In this document: piece after piece, positions 1 to 5,334 of the stretch | How positions within the stretch are numbered: position 1 is the first letter of the stretch | Layout: each line of letters begins with the position of its first letter | Source of the DNA: Verrucomicrobiota bacterium | GTDB taxonomy: Bacteria; Verrucomicrobiota; Verrucomicrobiia; Limisphaerales; UBA1412 | Length of the DNA stretch: 5,692 bases | Assembly: GCA_017557085.1 (NCBI GenBank) | Contig: JAFZAR010000070.1 | Coordinates: 1 to 5,692, forward strand | Direction: 5' to 3' | Notes under the pieces: generated by a model | Told to the model about the DNA's origin: nothing | The model's database searches: none | Seen by the model: the letters and a program-made list of their open reading frames with translations, nothing else | Program-made: the position numbers and the translations under genes

Positions 1-518
1 AGACCTTTGTTATAATCTGCGACAATGACGGCCCGGACTTGAGGAAGGCCCCGGAGGATATTCGCTTTGGCTTGTTCCAAGGTCAGAGGATCCAGAGAGA
101 GAGGAGCTTCCGCGTCAAGACGAAGGAGCTGCTGCCGTGAGGCCAGGATGCGGGTTTTAGTGGAAGTGGGATAATCCAAAATCTCCTGCAAGATGTTGGT
201 TTGGACTTTGTTTTGTTCCAGAAGACGTTTGACGCAAGCTCCCATTTCGTCGCGACCGACAGCACCGGCCAGAGTGACGGGAACGCGGAGCTCGGCCAGG
301 TTGCGCGCGACATTGGCAGCACCGCCGGGAACGGAGGTCTCTTTATTGATATGTACAATGGGGACAGGAGCTTCCGGGCTGATGCGCTTGACACTGCCCC
401 AGATGTAGCGGTCGAGGATGATGTCGCCAATGACCAGGATATGAGAGGAGGACAGCGCGTTCAGGATCTCGGCGGCGCGTGCGCGGGAAAGAGGGCTGTT
501 TGTCAAAGTCGTATTCAT
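1..518 (-). CDS. hldE: D-glycero-beta-D-manno-heptose-7-phosphate kinase domain of an HldE/RfaE-like protein (partial, 3' end beyond the left edge)
   Basis: Read on the minus strand from the ATG at 518-516, this frame stays open for 172 codons to the window edge. The protein is a PfkB/ribokinase-type sugar kinase with RfaE1 wording: GD..LDRY at residues 31-38, RISPEAPVP at 45-53, the substrate-binding PGGAANVA at 64-71, TKTR at 120-123, QQLLRLD at 129-135 and ADYNKG at 167-172. In this family the enzyme phosphorylates D-glycero-D-manno-heptose 7-phosphate at C1 in the cytoplasm, a step towards ADP-heptose for the LPS inner core. The ATP-site GAGD-like catalytic motif would lie beyond the window. 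It therefore cannot be decided whether this is the bifunctional HldE, with a C-terminal adenylyltransferase, or a stand-alone HldA-type kinase. The ATG is the natural start: the homologous region begins just after it, and no convincing alternative start lies upstream. No clear Shine-Dalgarno sequence precedes it. The gene diverges from valS. Confidence 0.9.
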   Translation of the reverse strand, partial: MNTTLTNSPLSRARAAEILNALSSSHILVIGDIILDRYIWGSVKRISPEAPVPIVHINKETSVPGGAANVARNLAELRVPVTLAGAVGRDEMGACVKRLLEQNKVQTNILQEILDYPTSTKTRILASRQQLLRLDAEAPLSLDPLTLEQAKANILRGLPQVRAVIVADYNKG

Positions 519-571
519 AGCGCAATCAAGTTTGTTTACGGTTCCCGATTCAGTGGTCGGGTTTCCCAAGA

Positions 572-600
572 AGAATAACGGGATCGGAGAAGGTTTTCAA
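572..600 (-). promoter_or_regulatory. Predicted sigma70-type promoter for the hldE-like gene
   Basis: On the minus strand TTGAAA (complement of 595-600) matches the -35 consensus at five of six positions. It is followed by exactly 17 bases and then TATTCT (complement of 572-577), which matches the -10 consensus at four of six. Transcription would begin near 565, giving a leader of about 47 bases before the ATG at 518. The placement in a divergent intergenic region supports it. A 5-bp inverted repeat (AAGCG/CGCTT, 599-613) touches the -35 box but is too short to call an operator. Confidence 0.5.
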
Positions 601-621
601 GCGGAGAGCGCTTTTATAGGG

Positions 622-650
622 TTGTTTTTTGCGGTAAAGGAGGATAGACT
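622..650 (+). promoter_or_regulatory. Weak candidate promoter for valS
   Basis: TTGTTT (622-627) and TAGACT (645-650) are spaced by 17 bases and match the -35 and -10 consensus at three and four positions of six. The start would fall near 657, about 47 bases before the valS ATG. The match is poor and rests mainly on position. If it is right, the Shine-Dalgarno-like sequence at 636-643 lies in the spacer and is not transcribed from here. Confidence 0.22.
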
Positions 651-703
651 AAGGACGGCCGCGCTGCTTTTCGGAGTAACGCAGAATTTTAAAGAGAATT
701 GAC

Positions 704-3352
704 ATGACAGAGATACCTAAAGCGTATGAGCCCCAGAGTGTGGAGGCTAAGTGGTATGATTTTTGGAACAAAGAAGGATGCTTTACCGCGGATGCGGCAT
801 CCAGCAAACCTGCTTTTTCGATGGTGATCCCGCCGCCGAATGTGACGGGCATCCTTCACTTGGGACACGTGCTGAACAATACGATCCAGGATATCCTGGC
901 CCGCCGTGCCCGTATGCAGGGCTTTGAGGTTTTGTGGCTGCCAGGAACAGATCACGCGGGCATCGCCACTCAGGTGGTGGTCGAAAAGCGTTTGAAGAAA
1001 GAAGAACATCTGACGCGTCATGACTTAGGCCGTGAGAAGTTCGTGGAGCGTGTGTGGAAATGGAAAGAAAAGCACGGCGGCATCATCATCAATCAGCTGA
1101 AGAAGCTGGGCTGTTCCTGCGACTGGACACGCGAGCGCTTTACGATGGACGAGCGCTATTCCAAGAAAGTGGCCGAGGTTTTTGTGGATCTTTACAACAA
1201 AGGTCTTATTTATAAAGGCAAGCGAATGGTGAACTGGTGTCCGGTCTCGCTGACGGCGTTGTCCGATGAAGAGGTGATAATGAAGCCTCAGAACGGCAAG
1301 CTGTATTACTTCCAAGTGGAAGTGGCGGAAGAGCCCGGTACTTTCCTGACGATCGCGACAACACGTCCGGAGACGATCCCCGGTGATACGGCGGTGGCTG
1401 TGAATCCGAAGGATGAGCGTTTCAGCCGTTTTATCGGCAAACATGTGATCCGTCCGATCCCGGTGGAGCTGCCGCGCGAGCAGAAGCTGATCCCGGTCGT
1501 GGGAGATGAGGCTGTGGAATTTGAGTTCGGCACAGGTGTGCTGAAGGTAACACCGGCGCATGACAAGGTGGACTTTGAGATTGGCAAGCGTCATCACCTG
1601 CCGTTTATCGAAGTGATCAACGCGGACGCGACGATGGGCGAGCTGGCCGGCAACGATCTGAAAGGTCTGGATCGTTCTGTGGCACGCAAGAAGAGTGTGG
1701 AAGTGCTGACCAGTCTGGGCGCGATGGTGAAGGAAGAGCCTTACCAGAACAATGTAGGCTACAGCGAGCGCGCGGATGTGCCGATCGAGCCTCGTTTGTC
1801 TGAGCAGTGGTTTTTACGTTATCCGAGCCAGAAAGAGGCTCGCGATGTGGTCAACAGCGGCGAACTGAAGTTTTATCCGTCCCGCTGGGCCAAAGTTTTT
1901 GAACATTGGATGGTCAATATCCAGGACTGGTGCATCAGCCGTCAGCTCTGGTGGGGACACAGGATCCCGGTCTGGTACAAGGATGGCGAAATGCGCTGTC
2001 AGGTGACATCACCCGGTGAAGGCTGGGAGCAGGATCACGATGTGCTGGATACCTGGTTTTCCAGCTGGCTGTGGCCGTTTGCCACAATGGATGAGGCGAC
2101 CTTCAAGAAGTTCTATCCGACAACGGTGCTGGTGACGGCGCCGGAGATCCTCTTCTTCTGGGTAGCCCGCATGATCATGGCCGGTTTCGAGTTCATTGGC
2201 AAGAAACCGTTCAAGGATGTTTATCTGACAGGTATCGTTCGTGATAAGCTGGGCCGTAAGATGTCGAAGTCTTTGGGCAACTCGCCTGATCCGCTGGATC
2301 TGATCGCGCGTTTTGGCGCGGACGCGGTCCGTATGGGCGTGATGCGCGCGGCACCGCTGGGACAAGATCTGCTGTTTGATGAACAGCAAGTGGAACTGGG
2401 CCGCAACTTCTGCAACAAGCTGTGGAACGCCTGCCGTTTCCGTCAGATGCAGGGTGGTGAAGTCGAAGGCGAGATCAACCCTGCGTTGCTGACCGGCGAT
2501 GACAAATGGATCCTGTCACGTTTGGATACATGCATCCGCGAAGTGAACAAGGCTTTTGATGATTACAATTACGCGGAGGCCGTCCATGTGCTGTATCGCT
2601 TCTTCTGGAACGAATACTGTGACTGGTATGTGGAAGCCGCCAAGGCATCGCTGAACAGTGGTGATGAAAAACTGAAAGCCAATACCGTGGCCGTGATCGA
2701 TTTTATCCTGAGCAATACGTTGAGGATCTTCCATCCGCTTCTGCCGTTCATTACGGAGGAGCTGTGGCAGGGAATGGGCTACAGCAAGGATATGCCTGAG
2801 AATCAAGGCGGCAAGACGATCATGAACGCTCCCTGGCCGAAACCGTTCGATAAAGATTTCTGTGAGTATTACGGCCTGAATGAGCAAATGCTGAAGTTCA
2901 CGGAAGCCAAGTATGACCTGGTGGTGCAGGGACGCAATCTGCGCCGCGAGGGGAATATCCCGTCCAACAAAAAAGTGAAGTTCGTGCTCAAGCCGCTGAC
3001 GAAGTTCGACGAGCGTGATCTGAACGTGATCAAGACTCTGTTGAATGCTGATCCGCTGGAAGTGGCCGAAAATTATGAACCGGCCAAAGGAACCCCATCC
3101 GGACGCAACGCGCTGGGCGAAATCTATCTGCCGATGGATGGCCTGATTGATGTGGAAGCGGAGCGTGCGAAACTGAAGAAGCTCCTGGAAAAATGCGAGG
3201 TGGAGATCAAACGGATCGAGGATCGTTTGAACAATCCGAACTTCTCGCAAAAGGCTCCAGCCGCAGTGCTGGAAGAAAACCGGAAGCGCCTGACCGAATG
3301 GCAGCAGAAACAGAAACAGTCACAGGACGCGCTGGCCGCGTTAGGAGCATAG
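704..3352 (+). CDS. valS: Valine--tRNA ligase (ValRS), complete
   Basis: This 882-residue class I aminoacyl-tRNA synthetase charges tRNA-Val with valine in the cytoplasm and hydrolyses mischarged Thr-tRNA-Val. The N-terminal PPPNVTG and the HIGH signature HLGH (residues 52-55) begin the Rossmann catalytic core. The inserted CP1 editing domain carries TTRPET (219-224) followed by IPGDTA, and PAHDKVDFE (284-292). Catalytic wording resumes with WCISRQLWWGHRIPVW (409-424), and KMSKS is intact at 519-523. An anticodon-binding domain follows from about 600. Residues about 816-880, rich in Glu, Lys and Leu, form the C-terminal coiled-coil arm typical of ValRS. The length fits the shorter bacterial ValRS class of about 880 residues. 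An in-frame stop at 677-679, with no other start codon between it and 704, fixes the ATG. The ribosome binding site is weak (AGAG at 693-696). The gene looks intact and functional. Confidence 0.98.
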   Translation: MTEIPKAYEPQSVEAKWYDFWNKEGCFTADAASSKPAFSMVIPPPNVTGILHLGHVLNNTIQDILARRARMQGFEVLWLPGTDHAGIATQVVVEKRLKKEEHLTRHDLGREKFVERVWKWKEKHGGIIINQLKKLGCSCDWTRERFTMDERYSKKVAEVFVDLYNKGLIYKGKRMVNWCPVSLTALSDEEVIMKPQNGKLYYFQVEVAEEPGTFLTIATTRPETIPGDTAVAVNPKDERFSRFIGKHVIRPIPVELPREQKLIPVVGDEAVEFEFGTGVLKVTPAHDKVDFEIGKRHHLPFIEVINADATMGELAGNDLKGLDRSVARKKSVEVLTSLGAMVKEEPYQNNVGYSERADVPIEPRLSEQWFLRYPSQKEARDVVNSGELKFYPSRWAKVFEHWMVNIQDWCISRQLWWGHRIPVWYKDGEMRCQVTSPGEGWEQDHDVLDTWFSSWLWPFATMDEATFKKFYPTTVLVTAPEILFFWVARMIMAGFEFIGKKPFKDVYLTGIVRDKLGRKMSKSLGNSPDPLDLIARFGADAVRMGVMRAAPLGQDLLFDEQQVELGRNFCNKLWNACRFRQMQGGEVEGEINPALLTGDDKWILSRLDTCIREVNKAFDDYNYAEAVHVLYRFFWNEYCDWYVEAAKASLNSGDEKLKANTVAVIDFILSNTLRIFHPLLPFITEELWQGMGYSKDMPENQGGKTIMNAPWPKPFDKDFCEYYGLNEQMLKFTEAKYDLVVQGRNLRREGNIPSNKKVKFVLKPLTKFDERDLNVIKTLLNADPLEVAENYEPAKGTPSGRNALGEIYLPMDGLIDVEAERAKLKKLLEKCEVEIKRIEDRLNNPNFSQKAPAAVLEENRKRLTEWQQKQKQSQDALAALGA

Positions 3353-3381
3353 TTGATTTTGAATATTCAAGGGGATACAGT
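3353..3381 (+). promoter_or_regulatory. Candidate promoter for the isomerase-oxidoreductase pair
   Basis: TTGATT (3353-3358) and TACAGT (3376-3381) are separated by 17 bases and each match the sigma70 consensus at four of six positions. Transcription would begin near 3388, about 30 bases before the ATG at 3418. It directly follows the valS stop and contains the palindrome at 3359-3370 in its spacer. The call competes with reading the same stretch as a terminator, and both could be true. Confidence 0.3.
3359..3370. repeat. 12-bp perfect palindrome, possible operator
   Basis: TTGAATATTCAA is its own reverse complement over all 12 bases. It begins seven bases after the valS stop codon and overlaps the left arm of the hairpin at 3369-3394 by two bases. 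It also lies within the 17-base spacer of a possible promoter (TTGATT 3353-3358, TACAGT 3376-3381). This position would suit a dimeric repressor of the downstream sugar genes, but only one copy is seen and no regulator gene is in the window. Confidence 0.35.
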
Positions 3382-3394
3382 TTTGTATCCCTTT
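3369..3394 (+). terminator. Hairpin after valS, possible intrinsic terminator
   Basis: The arms 3369-3378 and 3385-3394 pair over 10 bp, nine Watson-Crick and one G-T wobble, around the six-base loop AGTTTT. The core GGGATAC/GTATCCC is perfect. It lies 16 bases after the valS stop, a usual position for a terminator. Against this, the right arm ends in only three T residues and is followed by GGAG rather than a T tract, so it may terminate inefficiently or instead be an mRNA-end or regulatory structure. Confidence 0.45.
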
Positions 3395-3417
3395 GGAGTT
3401 TATAAGATATTGTAGAT

Positions 3418-4248
3418 ATGAAAAACCGTTTAGCAGTGTGCAGTTGGTCTTTGCAGGCCACAAACGCGAAAGAATTGGTAGAACGAATCCAGAAAGTGGG
3501 CGTTCATTATGTCCAGTTGGCGCTTTCGCCGCTGGTCAAAGATCCGGAAGCCTGGAAGGGTTTGGCGGATCTGTTCAAAGCAGCCGGGATCCAAGTGATC
3601 TCCGGAATGGCTGAAACGATTGGTGAGGATTATACATCGCTGGAATCCATCCGCCGCACGGGCGGGATCGTTCCCGACGCGAACTGGGAAGCGAACTGGA
3701 CACACTTCCTGAAGATCGTGGAAGTGGCGAAAGAATTCAACATCAAACTGGTGACGTTCCACGCCGGATTCGTCCCGCATGAACCGGAAGATCCCACCTA
3801 TCATAAGCTGCGCGACCGTATGCTGCAGTTGAGCGATTTATTTAGAGATAACGGTATGAATCTGGGATTGGAAACCGGTCAGGAAACAGCTCCGCATTTG
3901 AAGATGTTCCTGGATTCACTGAACTGTCCGAATGTCCGTGTGAATTATGATCCGGCCAACATCCTGCTTTACGGCAACGGGGATCCCATCAAGGTGATCG
4001 AGACTCTGTCGGGCTATATCGTGCAGTGTCACCTGAAAGACGCGACCCGCACAAAAGTTCCCGGAACCTGGGGAACGGAAGTAGCCGTGGGAACAGGTGA
4101 AGTGGATTGGAAACAATTCTTCACCAGACTCAATCAGATAGGATTTACCGGTGATTTCTCGCTGGAACGTGAGGCCGGAGATCAGCGTATCATTGATTTA
4201 AATACAGGTCGTCAGCTGGCAGAGAAGCTGATGGCTGAGATCAAGTAA
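3418..4248 (+). CDS. Sugar phosphate isomerase/epimerase family protein (xylose isomerase-like TIM barrel)
   Basis: The 276-residue protein has the pattern of the AP-endonuclease-2/xylose-isomerase-like TIM-barrel superfamily. Likely divalent-metal ligands occur in the expected order at strand ends: Glu152 in GLETGQE, Asp178 in NYDPAN, His205 in CHLKDA and Glu250 in SLERE, with His115 in TFHAG as a further active-site residue. The stretch GEDYTSLESIRRTGG (69-83) resembles a version I recall from PVC bacteria. Family members isomerise or epimerise free sugars, sugar phosphates, keto-sugars or inosose; the substrate here cannot be deduced. There is no signal peptide, so it acts in the cytoplasm. 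The ATG at 3418 is the only available start, because an in-frame stop lies at 3403-3405. No good ribosome binding site is visible; the nearest GGAG (3395-3398) is too far upstream. It is followed after 21 bases by a Gfo/Idh oxidoreductase, a recurrent partnership in carbohydrate and inositol-type catabolism. Confidence 0.88.
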   Translation: MKNRLAVCSWSLQATNAKELVERIQKVGVHYVQLALSPLVKDPEAWKGLADLFKAAGIQVISGMAETIGEDYTSLESIRRTGGIVPDANWEANWTHFLKIVEVAKEFNIKLVTFHAGFVPHEPEDPTYHKLRDRMLQLSDLFRDNGMNLGLETGQETAPHLKMFLDSLNCPNVRVNYDPANILLYGNGDPIKVIETLSGYIVQCHLKDATRTKVPGTWGTEVAVGTGEVDWKQFFTRLNQIGFTGDFSLEREAGDQRIIDLNTGRQLAEKLMAEIK

Positions 4249-4257
4249 ACAATAAAT

Positions 4258-4262
4258 AAGGA
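4258..4262 (+). promoter_or_regulatory. Ribosome binding site of the Gfo/Idh gene
   Basis: AAGGA lies seven bases before the ATG at 4270, within the 21-base gap after the isomerase stop. It is the best-placed Shine-Dalgarno sequence in the window and supports both the chosen start and independent initiation of the second gene on a shared transcript. Confidence 0.6.
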
Positions 4263-4269
4263 TTCAATT

Positions 4270-5295
4270 ATGGTAAAAGTTGGAATTATCGGTTTAGGGT
4301 TCATGGGAATGACCCATTTTCGCGCCTGGCAAAAGGTGGCGAATGCGAAAGTAACGATGGTTTGCGAAGCCCGTCCTCTGCCGGAGGATGGAGATCTGTC
4401 CAAACTGTTTGCCGGGAACCTGGGTTCCGGGGAAGGTCTGAAGATCGACTATAATCAGACCAAAGTTGTCCAGAAAGTGGAAGATCTGCTGAGCAATCCG
4501 GAGATCGATCTGGTGGACATTTGTCTGCCGACAATGGCGCACAAAGATGTAAGCATCGCCGCGCTGAAAGCGGGCAAGAATGTGATCTGCGAGAAGCCGA
4601 TGGCCCGTACTTTGGCTCAGACGCTGGAGATGAAAGCGGCAGCAGAAGAGAGCGGCAAAATACTGATGCCGGCTCAATGTGTGCGATTCTTCCCGGAATG
4701 GAGTTATTTGAAACGACTGATCGATGACGGCCGTTATGGCAAGGTTGTGGCGGCGCGTTTTCGTCGTGTCTCCGAGGCTCCGGGCTGGGGTGTTTCCAGT
4801 TTTCTCAAGGGACAGGAATCCGGCGGTGCGCTGTATGATCTGCACGTGCATGATTTGGATTTTGTGCTGTACTGCTTCGGGATGCCCAAGGCGGTCTTTG
4901 CCCGCGGAGCAACTTATGCCAGCGGTGCGGTGGATCATGTCATGGCCAACTACATTTATGAGAATGGTGCTGTGGTGACAGCGGAAGGCAGCTGGGCTAT
5001 GGTGAAGGGATTCGGTTTCGCGGCCGGGTTCACAGTCAACTTTGAGAAAGCGACGCTGGAAATGGATACCACCCGCGGTGCTGATGCTCTAAAGCTGTAT
5101 GAACCGGGACAGCCCGCGCTGGTGATCCGTCCCGAAGGTGATGATGGGTACGTGGGTGAACTGCGTCATATCGCCGAAGCTGTGGCCAAAGGCACCAAGC
5201 CGTCAATACTGACCCCGCAGGACGGAGTAAATTCTCTGCGTGTTTGCGAAGCCGAAGAAAAATCGGTGCAAACCGGCCAGATCGTTACGAGCTAA
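4270..5295 (+). CDS. Gfo/Idh/MocA-family NAD(P)-dependent oxidoreductase
   Basis: The 341-residue protein starts directly with a Rossmann fold, VGIIGLGFMG (residues 4-13), carrying the GxGxxG dinucleotide-binding loop. The family signature EKP is at 108-110 (CEKPMA); its lysine is normally catalytic. In the C-terminal substrate domain, GGALYDLHVHDLD (185-197) supplies the Asp190 and His194 pair expected to contact the substrate. Family members oxidise or reduce hydroxyls of sugars, inositols and related compounds with NAD(P). Which compound is used here is unknown. There is no Tat or other signal peptide, unlike many PVC-group paralogues, so it should be cytoplasmic. The length is normal and no frameshift is seen. 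The 21-base gap to the isomerase gene and the good ribosome binding site point to co-transcription. A likely scheme is oxidation to a keto intermediate by this enzyme and isomerisation or epimerisation by its neighbour, or the reverse order. Confidence 0.92.
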   Translation: MVKVGIIGLGFMGMTHFRAWQKVANAKVTMVCEARPLPEDGDLSKLFAGNLGSGEGLKIDYNQTKVVQKVEDLLSNPEIDLVDICLPTMAHKDVSIAALKAGKNVICEKPMARTLAQTLEMKAAAEESGKILMPAQCVRFFPEWSYLKRLIDDGRYGKVVAARFRRVSEAPGWGVSSFLKGQESGGALYDLHVHDLDFVLYCFGMPKAVFARGATYASGAVDHVMANYIYENGAVVTAEGSWAMVKGFGFAAGFTVNFEKATLEMDTTRGADALKLYEPGQPALVIRPEGDDGYVGELRHIAEAVAKGTKPSILTPQDGVNSLRVCEAEEKSVQTGQIVTS

Positions 5296-5303
5296 CTCCG
5301 CGG

Positions 5304-5319
5304 TGAGCTGACGCGCTCA
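5304..5319. repeat. Small inverted repeat between the oxidoreductase and kinase genes
   Basis: TGAGC (5304-5308) and GCTCA (5315-5319) form a 5-bp stem with a six-base loop in the 39-base gap. No T tract follows on the plus strand, so it is not a convincing terminator, and read-through from the oxidoreductase gene is possible. Confidence 0.2.
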
Positions 5320-5334
5320 AAGAAAACGTCAGAT

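Larger units (their letters stand above)
519..703. other. Divergent intergenic region between hldE-like gene and valS
   Basis: These 185 bases hold no credible gene. They contain the hldE-facing promoter (572-600), a weak valS-facing promoter candidate (622-650), an orphan Shine-Dalgarno-like AAAGGAGG (636-643) and two small inverted repeats (544-548/557-561 and 599-603/609-613). No tRNA, riboswitch or T-box-like structure was recognised upstream of valS, although a T-box cannot be fully excluded by eye. Confidence 0.6.

Noticed and set aside
11..16. Perfect TATAAT on the plus strand
   Set aside because: It lies inside the hldE-like coding region, antisense to the codons for the conserved DYN of the ADYNKG motif, and any -35 box would be outside the window.
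83..430. 115-residue minus-strand frame
   Set aside because: It is a shifted reading of the hldE-like gene, rich in Ser, Pro and Trp, without motifs; the correct frame is the one starting at 518.
544..561. CCCGA/TCGGG hairpin in the hldE leader
   Set aside because: Only five sure base pairs and no T tract; too weak to call an attenuator or terminator.
201..578. 125-residue open frame on the plus strand opposite the hldE-like gene
   Set aside because: It overlaps a well-supported minus-strand gene with clear family motifs, and its own translation shows no recognisable domain.
1025..1597. 190-residue open frame antisense to valS
   Set aside because: His- and Arg-rich composition is typical of a frame opposite a codon-biased gene; valS is conserved throughout this stretch.
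2516..3250. 244-residue open frame antisense to the 3' part of valS
   Set aside because: It is a shadow of valS codon bias, with no independent domain or start signal.
4294..4938. 214-residue open frame antisense to the oxidoreductase gene
   Set aside because: It covers the Rossmann and EKP regions of an intact gene and shows no motif of its own.
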